This document shows, piece after piece, positions 16,813 to 26,498 of a DNA stretch of 64,000 nucleotides. The DNA comes from Pseudoalteromonas carrageenovora IAM 12662 (lineage in GTDB: Bacteria > Pseudomonadota > Gammaproteobacteria > Enterobacterales > Alteromonadaceae). The position numbers and the translations under genes are program-made. Location: NCBI RefSeq assembly GCF_900239935.1, contig NZ_LT965929.1, positions 756,351 through 820,350 on the forward strand, given 5' to 3'. Within the stretch, counting starts at the first letter, position 1. The number at the start of each line of letters is the position of its first letter. The notes under the pieces are model-generated. The model did not search any database. It was not told the origin of the DNA and was given only the letters and a program-made list of their open reading frames with translations.

Positions 16813-19800
16813 ATGAAATTATCTGACTTATTCAAAGTAAGTTTGATTGCAACTGCAGTATCTTTAGCAGGTTGTGGTGGAGACTTAGTAGTATCTGAAG
16901 GCGACACGACTATCAATGAAGGTGATACAGTAACTAACGTTGTTGAAGGCGGTGACGATGCAAGTGATGAAACGTCATCACGTGATGATTCACAAAATGC
17001 GACTACTGGCTTTCCTACTAATATCGATAATGCACTTACTCAAGGTTTAGCAACTGATGTTTCTAGTGAGTTTTCATCTATTACAGATAAGCCAGTTTAT
17101 CGCTTAGCTGCAGATACCGTGTTCACTACTGATGTATCGTTAACAAACGATGCACACTGGATATTAAATGGACGAACTGCCGTTGGTAATGATCGCGCAG
17201 ATAACGCCAAACTTTATATTCAACAAGGTACAACGATTATTGGCGAAACAGGAGATGACTTCCTAGTTGTTCGTCGCGGTTCACAAATTGAATCGGTAGG
17301 GACTGTAAGTCAGCCCATTACAATGACCTCAATTCAAGATGTTACAGCTCAAGAAACAACGATTGGCCAGTGGGGCGGTTTAGTACTATTAGGTAACGCG
17401 CCAGCAAATTCTTGCGGCGACCAAGAAGGTGAAGCAACAGCTGATGAACTTGCTAATTGTGGTGTGTCGGCTGAAGGTGACGCAGGCCAATTTGGTGGCG
17501 ATATCAGTGATGATAATTCAGGTACTTTAAAGTATGTACTTGTTAAGCAAGCCGGTAAAACGTTAGGTAATGGTGATGAGTTAAATGGTATTACGTTTGC
17601 CGGTGTTGGCTCTGCAACTACAGTTGATTATATTCAAGTACATGAAAATCTTGATGATGGCATCGAGTTTTTTGGTGGCACCGTTAATGTAAGCAATGTT
17701 GTACTTACAAATATTGGTGACGATTCGCTAGATTGGTCTTTTGGCTGGACGGGTTCAGCTACTAATGTTTACATTCAACAAGCGGCTAACGTAGGCGATA
17801 ACGCTATTGAAGCTGATAACTCTGAATTTGACTCAAGCGCCACGCCATTAACATTACCTTCTATTTCAAACGTTACAATTGTAGGTGCTGAGGGCAATAA
17901 CGGCATTCGTTTACGTGCGGGTACTGCAGGGGTTCTTAAAAATGTATTTGTAACGGGCCCAGCTACTTATGAAAACTGCTTACGTGTAGGTTCAGATTCA
18001 GTACCTCGTGCTGAGGATGGCACACTTACGATTACAAACTCTATTGTTGCTTGTCAAACTGCAGCGAATAACTTTGGCAGCGAAGTTATTAACGGTGGCG
18101 ATGTACAATCTTGGTTTGAAGGCCAAGACGCTAACCAAACACTTACTCCAGCTGATTTAATGCTAGATGACAACGGTTATACACCACTTGCTGGCTCGCC
18201 CCTTATTGCAAATACGCAAATTGGTGCATTTGATGGCTCAACTAACTGGATGGAAGGTTGGACTGTTGGTATTAATGGTGGCTTCCCTATTGATATTGAT
18301 AATGCGCTTGCACAAGGCTTAGCATCAGATGTTTCTAGCGAATTTCCGGAAATTACAGATAAACCAGTATATCGCTTAGCTGAAGATACAACGTTTACAG
18401 CGGATGTAACACTTACAAATGACGCACATTGGATTTTAAATGGCCGTACAGCAGTAGGTAATGACCGCGCAGACGCTACAACACTTTATGTTCAAGCAGG
18501 CACGACATTAATTGGTGAATCAGGTGATGACTTTTTAGTTGTTCGTCGTGGTTCGCAAATTAACGCAAATGGCAATGCAACTGCACCTATTACAATGACA
18601 TCTATTGAAGATGTAACAGGCGCTGAAACAACAATTGGTCAATGGGGCGGTTTAGTACTTTTAGGTAATGCTCCTGCTAACTCGTGTGGCGATCAAACTG
18701 GCGAAACGACTGCTGAAGAACTTGCTAACTGTGGTGTATCTGCAGAAGGTGATGCAGGGCAATTTGGTGGCGATATTAGCGATGATAACTCAGGTGTTCT
18801 TCGTTATATTGTCGTAAAGCACGCAGGTAAAACTCTTGGTAACGGCGATGAGCTTAATGGTATTTCGTTTGCGGGTGTAGGCTCTGCAACAAAAGTAGAA
18901 TATATCCAAGTTCATCAAAATCTTGATGATGGCGTTGAGTTTTTTGGTGGTACTGTAAATGTTCGTAACATAGTACTTACTGATATTGGTGATGATGCCT
19001 TTGATTGGTCGTTTGGTTGGACAGGTCGTGCGCAAAATATTTATATTCAACAAAGTGCTGTTGGTGGTGATAACGCTATTGAAGCGGACAACTCAGAATT
19101 TGATTCAAATGCTACACCTTTAACAAAGCCACTAATTTCTAACGTAACAATTGTAGGTGCTGATGGTACTAACGGTGTTCGTTTACGTGCAGGTACAGCG
19201 GGCGTTCTACGTAATGTAGTAATTACAGGGCCAGAAGATTACTCAAACTGTTTACGTGTGGGGTCTGACTCTGTAGCAAATGCAGAATCTGGTGAGCTTT
19301 CTATTGAAAACTCAGTAGTGGCATGTAGTGAAGATAATAACTTTGGTAGTGAAGCAATTGGTGGTGGTAACGTTCAATCTTGGTTTGAAGGCCAAACAGG
19401 TAACCAAACGCTGACTGCTGCTGGCCTTAGTTTAGCAACCGATGGCTTTACACCTAAATCTAGCTCACCATTATTAGGTTCGGGTGTTGATTCGTCAGAC
19501 CTTGATTCGTTCTTTACTAAAACAGATTATATTGGTGCGTTTGATGGCGATAATAACTGGATGGATGGTTGGACAGTCGCTATAACACCAAGTTTTCCTG
19601 ATGATATTCAAAACGCCTTAGAGCAGGGTTTTGCTACTGATGTATCAGCAAGCTTTCCTGAAATCACAGACAAGCCAGTTTATCAGTTAACTTCTGATGT
19701 TGTATTCACTTCAGACGTAACATTAACTAACGATGCACATTGGATTCTAAAAGGCCGTACAGCCGTAGGTAATGACCGCGCTGATGAAACGACTTTATAT

Positions 19801-20901
19801 GTTCAATTTGGTACTACGCTTATTGGCGAGTCGGGTGATGACTTTTTAGTTGTTCGCCGTGGTTCTAAAATAGAGGCCGTGGGCAGTGCAACTCAGCCAA
19901 TTACTATGACGTCTATTGAAGATGTTACTGGTGGCGAAACGACTATTGGTCAATGGGGCGGTTTAGTGCTTTTAGGTAATGCACCGGCTAACTCGTGTGG
20001 CGATCAAGAAGGCGAAGCTACCGCTGATGAGCTTGCAAACTGTGGTGTGTCTGCTGAAGGTGACGCTGGCCAATTTGGTGGTAATGATCCAGAAGATAAC
20101 TCAGGTACTTTAAAATACGTGGCAGTTAAACAAGCAGGTAAAACGCTTGGTAACGGAGATGAGTTAAACGGCATTACGCTTGCGGGTGTTGGTAGTCAAA
20201 CAGAGCTTGATTACATTCATGTTCATGAAAATCTGGACGATGGTGTTGAATTTTTCGGTGGTACTGCAAACATCAGTCACCTGGTTTTAACTAATATTGG
20301 TGATGACTCACTAGATTGGTCATTTGGTTGGACGGGTAAAGCGCAATACGTACTTATCAAGCAAGCCGACTCAACAGGTGATAATGCAATTGAGGCGGAT
20401 AACTCTGAGTTTGATTCAAGTGCAACTCCACTCACAATGCCTACAATTTCTAATGTTACTATTATTGGTAATGTTGGGGTTAACGGTATACGTCTACGTG
20501 CAGGCACTGCGGGTATGCTTAAAAACGTGGTTGTGACAGGCGGGGCAGATTATTCAAATTGTTTACGTGTAGGTTCAGATTCAGCTCCTCGCGCAGAGGA
20601 TGGTACATTAACTGTTACTCACTCAGTTGTTGCATGTGAAACGGCAAATAACTTTGGTACGCAAGCTATTGGTACTGGTAATGTTGAGTCTTGGTTCTTA
20701 GGTCAAACAGGTAACTCTGTGCAAGCAGCCACAGACCTTGGTTTAGCAGATAACGGATATATGCCTTCGGCTGAGTCATTACTGTTAGGTAATGGTTTTG
20801 ATTCTTCAAGCCTAGATAGTTACTTTGATTCAGTAGATTACATTGGTGCAATGGATGCACAAACAGACTGGACAGCAGGTTGGGTAAAAGTAGGCCTTTA
20901 A
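16813..20901 (+). CDS. Large surface lipoprotein with three tandem ~430-residue domains
   Basis: 1362 aa. The lipobox is VSLAGC (Cys ~21), followed by an acidic Ser/Thr-rich linker to about residue 65. Three homologous units start near residues 67, 491 and 928. Each contains VFTTDVSLTNDAHWIL-type, NDRAD, GTTLIGESGDDFLVVRRG, TIGQWGGLVLLGNAPANSCGDQ, DDNSG, LGNGDELNGI, GVEFFGGT, IGDDSLDWSFGWTG and GDNAIEADNSEFDS segments, plus two conserved cysteines (ANSCGDQ, ELANCGVSAEG). The fold is probably a right-handed beta-helix, judged by regular short beta motifs. Homologues in many bacteria have one unit and sit beside TonB receptors. I infer a surface ligand-capture partner for the following receptor, induced by phosphate limitation. 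The function is not established. Confidence 0.8.
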   Translation: MKLSDLFKVSLIATAVSLAGCGGDLVVSEGDTTINEGDTVTNVVEGGDDASDETSSRDDSQNATTGFPTNIDNALTQGLATDVSSEFSSITDKPVYRLAADTVFTTDVSLTNDAHWILNGRTAVGNDRADNAKLYIQQGTTIIGETGDDFLVVRRGSQIESVGTVSQPITMTSIQDVTAQETTIGQWGGLVLLGNAPANSCGDQEGEATADELANCGVSAEGDAGQFGGDISDDNSGTLKYVLVKQAGKTLGNGDELNGITFAGVGSATTVDYIQVHENLDDGIEFFGGTVNVSNVVLTNIGDDSLDWSFGWTGSATNVYIQQAANVGDNAIEADNSEFDSSATPLTLPSISNVTIVGAEGNNGIRLRAGTAGVLKNVFVTGPATYENCLRVGSDSVPRAEDGTLTITNSIVACQTAANNFGSEVINGGDVQSWFEGQDANQTLTPADLMLDDNGYTPLAGSPLIANTQIGAFDGSTNWMEGWTVGINGGFPIDIDNALAQGLASDVSSEFPEITDKPVYRLAEDTTFTADVTLTNDAHWILNGRTAVGNDRADATTLYVQAGTTLIGESGDDFLVVRRGSQINANGNATAPITMTSIEDVTGAETTIGQWGGLVLLGNAPANSCGDQTGETTAEELANCGVSAEGDAGQFGGDISDDNSGVLRYIVVKHAGKTLGNGDELNGISFAGVGSATKVEYIQVHQNLDDGVEFFGGTVNVRNIVLTDIGDDAFDWSFGWTGRAQNIYIQQSAVGGDNAIEADNSEFDSNATPLTKPLISNVTIVGADGTNGVRLRAGTAGVLRNVVITGPEDYSNCLRVGSDSVANAESGELSIENSVVACSEDNNFGSEAIGGGNVQSWFEGQTGNQTLTAAGLSLATDGFTPKSSSPLLGSGVDSSDLDSFFTKTDYIGAFDGDNNWMDGWTVAITPSFPDDIQNALEQGFATDVSASFPEITDKPVYQLTSDVVFTSDVTLTNDAHWILKGRTAVGNDRADETTLYVQFGTTLIGESGDDFLVVRRGSKIEAVGSATQPITMTSIEDVTGGETTIGQWGGLVLLGNAPANSCGDQEGEATADELANCGVSAEGDAGQFGGNDPEDNSGTLKYVAVKQAGKTLGNGDELNGITLAGVGSQTELDYIHVHENLDDGVEFFGGTANISHLVLTNIGDDSLDWSFGWTGKAQYVLIKQADSTGDNAIEADNSEFDSSATPLTMPTISNVTIIGNVGVNGIRLRAGTAGMLKNVVVTGGADYSNCLRVGSDSAPRAEDGTLTVTHSVVACETANNFGTQAIGTGNVESWFLGQTGNSVQAATDLGLADNGYMPSAESLLLGNGFDSSSLDSYFDSVDYIGAMDAQTDWTAGWVKVGL
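17011..20898 (+). repeat. Three in-frame tandem repeats of about 1.3 kb
   Basis: The units are approximately 17011-18282, 18283-19593 and 19594-20898. They are clearly similar at the DNA level in blocks (for example CAATGGGGCGGTTTAGT occurs in units 2 and 3) but differ at many synonymous sites. The duplications are therefore not very recent, or are kept apart from gene conversion. Confidence 0.85.
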
Positions 20902-20916
20902 CCCAAACCACATTAT

Positions 20917-20936
20917 AGCCGAGCGAAAGCTCGGCT
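20917..20936 (+). terminator. GNRA-loop hairpin between lipoprotein and receptor genes
   Basis: AGCCGAGC, loop GAAA, GCTCGGCT: an 8-bp perfect stem closed by a GNRA tetraloop, without an immediate T-run. It probably attenuates or stabilises the mRNA so the receptor is made in a different amount from the lipoprotein. Confidence 0.5.
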
Positions 20937-20965
20937 AATGTCTTGTTTTGTTTCGGAGTATAAAA

Positions 20966-23662
20966 ATGAAATCTTTTAAACCCTCTTCTCTTGTTCTTTG
21001 TAAACTAAATTGCGCAGTTATGGCTGCAATTATAGGGCTATCAGTAAACACAGCTATAGCAGCCGAAGCCGAAGAGCAAGAAATAGAAGAAGTAGTTGCT
21101 GTTGGCCAGCGACTAAAAGGTAGTGCAGGCGCAGTACTACAAGAGCGTCAAAATCAGGCATTTGTTGCTGATATTATGGGTGCTGATCAAATATCACGCA
21201 CAGGTGATGGCGATGCAGCTTCAGCGCTTCGTCGTGTGACTGGTTTAACTTTAGTCGATGGTAAATATATTTATGTTCGTGGTTTGGGTGAACGTTATTC
21301 AAGTACCCAACTTAATAGCATGTATGTTCCAAGCCCAGATCCCACTCGATCAGTTGTTCCACTGGATTTATTTCCATCGGATATTATTGAAAGCTTAAGT
21401 GTGCAGAAATCGTTTTCTCCTGATATGCCAGCGCACTTTGGTGGTGGTAATGTAAATATACGCACCAAATCTATTCCTTCTGATTTTTTGTTTAAAATAC
21501 AGTTAGGTACTTCATATAACACCTCTAACAGTGACACCGGCTATTTTTACAGTGGTGGTGATGATGATTGGATGGGGCGCGATGATGGTACACGTGCTTT
21601 ACCTTCATTAATTTCTACAGCGCTTAAAAGTGATGCAGGACTTGAAGGTGACAGCAGTACTACGCTTGAGCAGCGTCAAGCGCTCTTACAATCTCTAGAT
21701 TGGCAAGTTGGACCTAATGAGAAAGACGTTGATCCAGGCATGAATTTTTCAGTAGCACTAGGTGATAGGTTTGAGTCTGAAGTAGGTACTTTTGGCGTTC
21801 TAGCCGCTGTTTCCTATGACAATGAATGGGAAGTAGTTAAAGAGCAAAGCGGTACAAATTTAGGTAGTTTGGGCTGCGAAGATAAATGTTTTGCACAAAC
21901 TTATGATGGCATATCTACTGAACAAACCGTTCGTTGGAGTGGCACATTAAATTTAGGTTATGAATTTAATAATAACCATAAATTTGAACTAACGAATATA
22001 GCGCTTCATGATATGAGTGACAGAGTGCGTAATCGTGACTTTTTCGATGCTAACGAGTCTGAAGAAGGTGTTACTGAGTTACGCCGTGTTGACGTTATGT
22101 ATGAAGAGCGTGAAATGTTCTCTACGCAGCTCAAAGGGACTCATAATTTTCCTGAATTAGAAAATTTATTTTTTGATTGGTATGCAGGTACAGGCCGCGC
22201 CAACAGGGATGCTCCAGGTGCGTTAGATGTTGTTTTTCAAACTAACTTAAATGATGGTGTATTTGAATCAGAGCAGTTACAAGATGTTGCTGCTACTAAC
22301 GTAACGCGTGATTATCAAACTTTGCATGATGACGTAGATACGTATGGTTGGAATATGGGCATCCCGTTTTATGGTGATGGCTATGAGTTAGAGCTTAAGG
22401 TGGGTGGCGATTTTTCTGAAAAAAAACGTGATGCAAGTAATATTCAATTTGGTATTACGCACCGTGGTATAACAGATGAATATACATTTGGCTCAAACAT
22501 AGACCAAATTTTTTCTGACGAAAATTTAGCTAATAGTGAGTTTTATACAAGTATTACAGGCTCTGGTATTTTTGATGATGGTACCGCAGATGGTGATAAG
22601 TACAGCGCTGCACATAAGTTAGACGCTTATTATTTTATGGCCGACTTTTTCTACGAAAACACATGGCGTATAACCGGTGGTATTCGTTGGGAAGACTTTT
22701 CTCAAATATCAGTGCCTTTTCAGGCTCATACTAATTTCTTTGATGGAACAATTGAAGAAGTGAGCGAAGTTGCAATAAAAGAAGATAACTTTTTTCCTTC
22801 TTTAGCAATTACTTATATTATGGATGAAGAAATGCAGTTTCGCTTAAACTTAAGTGAAACGACGATTCGCCCAGATATGCGTGATGTAAGCTCAACTTAT
22901 TATGTTGACCCACTAACAGAGTTTTTAGTGCGAGGCTCGCCTACACTTCAAAGCTCCAAGCTAAAAAATGCTGACTTTAGGTTTGAGTGGTACATGCCTT
23001 CAGGAAACAATCTATCAGTTGCTTTGTTTTATAAAGATATTGAAAACCCAATTGAAATGGTTGAGTTAGCGGGTGTTGGTGGAGCTGCTCCGCAATTACT
23101 AACAGCAAATGCGCAGTCGGGTGAACTAACAGGTATTGAGGTAGACTTTTTAACTGACTTTAGTTTTATTCATAATGATTTATCTGCCATATTTTTATCA
23201 GGTAACGTTACTCTATCGGATTCAAGTGTTGAGCTTGGCATAAACGATGCTGATGGGGTTGATTCATTATTTGAACAACAACTAAAAGAGGCGCTTGAAG
23301 CTGACTCTGTTTCTAACATTGTTACTAATAATAAACGTCGTTTAGTTGGTCATTCTGAATGGGTAGCAAACTTACAAATGGGTTATGACTCTGCTGATGG
23401 TTTTCATTCTACCTCAGTTGTTTATAACGTGTTTGGGCCGCGCATAATCGTACCAGGTACGCGTGGTAACGAAGACGCAGAAGAAAAGTCATTTCATTCT
23501 CTTGATTTAGTTTATTCTTACTTCCCTAACTTTAATACTAAAGTTAATTTTAAAGTTAAAAATATACTTGGCCAAGAAAAAGAAATTGAACAAGAAAACT
23601 TAACACTTTGGCGTCAAGAAGAAGGCACTGAGTTTAGTTTAAGCTTTAGCTACGAGTTTTAA
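20966..23662 (+). CDS. TonB-dependent outer-membrane receptor
   Basis: 898 aa from the ATG at 20966, chosen because CGGAG lies 7 nt before it; the in-frame TTG at 20948 would place that site inside the gene. A signal peptide (to about residue 33, NTAIAAEA) is followed by a likely TonB box region (EEQEIEEVVAVGQRL). The plug domain has ADQISRTGDGDAASALRRVTGLTLVDGKYIYVRGLGERYSSTQLN and FGGGNVNIRTK. A long barrel ends LSFSYEF with the terminal aromatic residue expected for outer-membrane insertion. It follows the repeat lipoprotein by 64 nt and shares its PhoB-type promoter, suggesting transport of a phosphorus compound; that substrate is inferred from regulation only. Confidence 0.88.
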   Translation: MKSFKPSSLVLCKLNCAVMAAIIGLSVNTAIAAEAEEQEIEEVVAVGQRLKGSAGAVLQERQNQAFVADIMGADQISRTGDGDAASALRRVTGLTLVDGKYIYVRGLGERYSSTQLNSMYVPSPDPTRSVVPLDLFPSDIIESLSVQKSFSPDMPAHFGGGNVNIRTKSIPSDFLFKIQLGTSYNTSNSDTGYFYSGGDDDWMGRDDGTRALPSLISTALKSDAGLEGDSSTTLEQRQALLQSLDWQVGPNEKDVDPGMNFSVALGDRFESEVGTFGVLAAVSYDNEWEVVKEQSGTNLGSLGCEDKCFAQTYDGISTEQTVRWSGTLNLGYEFNNNHKFELTNIALHDMSDRVRNRDFFDANESEEGVTELRRVDVMYEEREMFSTQLKGTHNFPELENLFFDWYAGTGRANRDAPGALDVVFQTNLNDGVFESEQLQDVAATNVTRDYQTLHDDVDTYGWNMGIPFYGDGYELELKVGGDFSEKKRDASNIQFGITHRGITDEYTFGSNIDQIFSDENLANSEFYTSITGSGIFDDGTADGDKYSAAHKLDAYYFMADFFYENTWRITGGIRWEDFSQISVPFQAHTNFFDGTIEEVSEVAIKEDNFFPSLAITYIMDEEMQFRLNLSETTIRPDMRDVSSTYYVDPLTEFLVRGSPTLQSSKLKNADFRFEWYMPSGNNLSVALFYKDIENPIEMVELAGVGGAAPQLLTANAQSGELTGIEVDFLTDFSFIHNDLSAIFLSGNVTLSDSSVELGINDADGVDSLFEQQLKEALEADSVSNIVTNNKRRLVGHSEWVANLQMGYDSADGFHSTSVVYNVFGPRIIVPGTRGNEDAEEKSFHSLDLVYSYFPNFNTKVNFKVKNILGQEKEIEQENLTLWRQEEGTEFSLSFSYEF

Positions 23663-23708
23663 TTTTCTACCCAAGGAAGGGGGATATAATAAAACCTAAT
23701 TACCTATT

Positions 23709-23736
23709 AGCCCTGTATTTAATACAGGGCTTTTTT
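23709..23736 (+). terminator. Rho-independent terminator after the receptor
   Basis: AGCCCTGTAT (23709-23718) pairs with ATACAGGGCT (23722-23731) and is followed by T-residues to 23736. A 10-bp stem with a T-tail closes the lipoprotein-receptor operon. Confidence 0.92.
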
Positions 23737-23865
23737 ATGACTATGAAAAATATTTAAGTTCTACTTTATTCACTAGTTTTAGTGCGCTGGTGGTGTTATT
23801 TTGACGTTAATGAAAATTAAATCTCACGCAATGAATTTAATTTTTAATGTATTAAGGCATCTTTT

Positions 23866-25005
23866 ATGAATCAAACAGTGGAACAAACAATGAAAAAAGT
23901 AGGATTAGTCGGTTGGCGTGGCATGGTTGGCTCTGTGTTATTAGAACGTATGCAGCAGCAAAGTGATTTTGCCCATATCGACACCACCTTTTTCACCACC
24001 TCACAAGCGGGTCAACTAGGCCCTGATATAGCAGGCGACGCAAAACCATTACTAGATGCAAGTGACATTAGCGAACTTGCTAAAATGGATATTATTGTTA
24101 CTTGCCAAGGCGGTGACTACACCAATGCGGTATATCCAAAATTACGCGAGTCGGGTTGGGATGGTTACTGGATTGATGCAGCTTCAGCACTGCGTATGAG
24201 TGAAGACAGCATAATAGTGCTAGATCCCGTAAACAAAGATGTTATTGAACAAGGCTTAGAGCAAGGCGTTAAAACGTTTGTTGGCGGTAACTGTACAGTA
24301 TCGCTAATGCTACTTGCACTAGGTGGTTTGTTTGAGCAAGACCTAATTGAATGGGTAAGCCCAATGACTTACCAAGCAGCCTCTGGTGCTGGTGCACGAA
24401 ATATGAAAGAGCTTATTGCACAAATGGGCGCTATTCATGCGAGTGTTGCTGAGCAATTAGATAACCCAAGTTCTGCTATTTTAGAAATTGATAAAATAGT
24501 CAGTCAAACAATGGCGTCAAATGACTTACCACAAGACCAATTTGGTGTGCCACTAGCGGGCAGTTTAATCCCGTGGATTGACGTACCTATGCCAAGCGGT
24601 CAGTCTAAAGAAGAATGGAAAGCGCAAGTAGAAGCCAATAAAATTTTAGGCTCTTCTAAGCAACCAGTGCCAATTGATGGTTTATGTGTTCGTATTGGCG
24701 CTATGCGTTGCCATAGCCAAGCGATGACCATTAAATTACGTGAAGATATTAGCGTAGAAAAAATTGAAGAAATTTTAGCGTCTCATAATGAGTGGGTTAA
24801 AGTTATTCCAAATGAGCGCGATATCAGTACTACTGACTTAACTCCAGTTAAAGTAACAGGTACGTTAAGCATTCCTGTTGGGCGTATTCGTAAATTAGCT
24901 ATGGGACCAAAATACATTAGCGCATTTACAGTTGGCGATCAGCTTTTATGGGGCGCGGCAGAGCCACTTCGTCGTATGCTACGCATAATTGTAGACGGTG
25001 AATAA
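23866..25005 (+). CDS. asd: Aspartate-semialdehyde dehydrogenase
   Basis: 379 aa, the usual length (E. coli Asd 367). The NADP-binding start is [20 protein letters not shown] and the catalytic cysteine lies in [28 protein letters not shown] and [20 protein letters not shown] complete the active site. It reduces L-aspartyl-4-phosphate to the semialdehyde for lysine, diaminopimelate, methionine and threonine synthesis. The start at 23866 has AAGG 8 nt upstream; a Met nine codons later aligns with the E. coli start but has no clear ribosome binding site. Asd is normally indispensable for making cell wall, so its presence near a plasmid-type origin supports the chromid reading. Confidence 0.95.
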   Translation: MNQTVEQTMKKVGLVGWRGMVGSVLLERMQQQSDFAHIDTTFFTTSQAGQLGPDIAGDAKPLLDASDISELAKMDIIVTCQGGDYTNAVYPKLRESGWDGYWIDAASALRMSEDSIIVLDPVNKDVIEQGLEQGVKTFVGGNCTVSLMLLALGGLFEQDLIEWVSPMTYQAASGAGARNMKELIAQMGAIHASVAEQLDNPSSAILEIDKIVSQTMASNDLPQDQFGVPLAGSLIPWIDVPMPSGQSKEEWKAQVEANKILGSSKQPVPIDGLCVRIGAMRCHSQAMTIKLREDISVEKIEEILASHNEWVKVIPNERDISTTDLTPVKVTGTLSIPVGRIRKLAMGPKYISAFTVGDQLLWGAAEPLRRMLRIIVDGE

Positions 25006-25033
25006 TTTTTACATTTAAAAGTATGTATTTAAA

Positions 25034-25062
25034 AGGGGTTAGCGTATTGCTAACCCTTTTTT
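25034..25062. terminator. Bidirectional terminator between asd and the diguanylate cyclase
   Basis: GGGTTAGC and GCTAACCC form an 8-bp stem with A-runs before and T-runs after, so it can serve both converging genes. It overlaps the stop codon of the minus-strand gene. Confidence 0.8.
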
Positions 25063-26221
25063 AGTTAAGCGGCACTGCATACGCTACTTTATTTTTGCCT
25101 TCGTGTTTTGCTATGTACAACGCTTTGTCGGCTAAATCTATGGCTTTATCTATTTGCGTAGTGGCACATTTAATACTTATAACCCCAAAGCTTGCCGTAA
25201 CATCTATGCATTGTTGTTTATATTCAATGGGCTTGCTTGCAAGAGTAGTGCGTAGGGTATCGGCAAATTGCTTTGCTTTTAGTTCTGAATCTCTGGCTAT
25301 GAGTATTACAAATTCTTCTCCGCCTATTCTGGCAAATATATCGTCTTTATTTAAACATGCCCTTACACGTTTAGTTGCTTGAATAAGGACCTCATCTCCA
25401 CCAGCATGGCCGTATTCATCATTTATGTTTTTAAATGAGTCTATATCCCAATATATAAGCGATACATGTTGTTCGCAGCTTAATTGAGTTTCAAGTTTTT
25501 GCTGGCCTATTTCGTAAAAGCCGCGCCTGTTTACGCATTGTGTAAGTACATCGGTCATGGCTAGTTTTTGCATTTCTTGGGCTAAATCAGAAGCCATTAT
25601 AAAAATAATAAATACCGCCATGCCTACATGCGCAGTAGGGACTGTAATAAAGTTAATGAGTATGTATAAATCTAAATAGGCCTGATTAACTTGAGCGCCT
25701 TGCATGAGTGCGATAGTCGCTGCAATAAATAAACATAATCCGCATACGGTATATGTTACAGCTGCACCAATTTCAGCAGGAAGCGATTTTGGTTTATGTT
25801 TTAGTATAATAATGGCATTTATAAAAAGCAGGATTATGTCGTAGTAAATGTATAACGACATATTCAAACCTACATGCACATTTACTGCTTTAAAGTAGTA
25901 CACAGCAGCAAATGTAATAACAGCAAATGCTAACAAATAGTTCATATTAATAGGGCACCGTGTGCGTATGCAGTGCCCCCAAGTTCCCAGTAAAACCGAT
26001 GCCATAGAAAAACTTACCGCAAGCATCCAATAAGTAACATCTGACTCAAAGTAGGGTTGCAATAAAATTGTACCCCATTGGCAGGCAGAGCACATAAATG
26101 CACTTGCCCAAAATAATGCATATAACTTTTTACCTAAGGTATACCACGCCATTAAAAATATAACAGACCAAACAATACTGGTAAGTAAAAGAGTAATTAA
26201 AATAAAAAAGATTGGGCTCAT
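25061..26221 (-). CDS. Membrane diguanylate cyclase (GGDEF domain)
   Basis: 386 aa. The first ~210 residues hold about seven hydrophobic segments (FFILITLLLTSIVWSVIFLM, WMLAVSFSMASVLLGTWGH, TYTVCGLCLFIAATIALM and others), a membrane-embedded sensor. They are followed by LAMTDVLTQCVNRRGFYEIG and a GGDEF domain with YWDIDSFKNINDEYGHAGGDEVL, ARIGGEEFVILIA and ASFGVISI. The catalytic GGEEF is intact. The RxxD inhibitory site is missing (NKDD at that position), as in the other cyclase at 9426. The signal sensed is unknown. It converges on asd and stands alone. Confidence 0.88.
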   Translation of the reverse strand: MSPIFFILITLLLTSIVWSVIFLMAWYTLGKKLYALFWASAFMCSACQWGTILLQPYFESDVTYWMLAVSFSMASVLLGTWGHCIRTRCPINMNYLLAFAVITFAAVYYFKAVNVHVGLNMSLYIYYDIILLFINAIIILKHKPKSLPAEIGAAVTYTVCGLCLFIAATIALMQGAQVNQAYLDLYILINFITVPTAHVGMAVFIIFIMASDLAQEMQKLAMTDVLTQCVNRRGFYEIGQQKLETQLSCEQHVSLIYWDIDSFKNINDEYGHAGGDEVLIQATKRVRACLNKDDIFARIGGEEFVILIARDSELKAKQFADTLRTTLASKPIEYKQQCIDVTASFGVISIKCATTQIDKAIDLADKALYIAKHEGKNKVAYAVPLN

Positions 26222-26498
26222 AGAGGTATGTTCTTGTGTGAGTTACTTTTTACTGTAGTTGAGGTTGCTTAGTAATTCGAGCAAAGTGTTGTTATTAAAG
26301 TGCGCTATTTGTAAAAATTTATGTATTACTTGTTTGTACCTAATACATTTATATTGCGTTTTCTGGTATAGCTTTTGCTTTTGTTATTCTATTACACCGT
26401 TTTTTACTCGGTTTAAGCTGTTTTGTGCGTATTTAGTTCACTTACGCCCGTAACATTTACTTATTCCGAGTAATTAGGCCCTACAACAAGGATATAAA

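Noticed and set aside
26259..26453. 64-codon plus-strand frame between the cyclase and the DUF748 gene
   Set aside because: Low-complexity Leu/Cys/Phe composition, no ribosome binding site, and it occupies the divergent promoter region.
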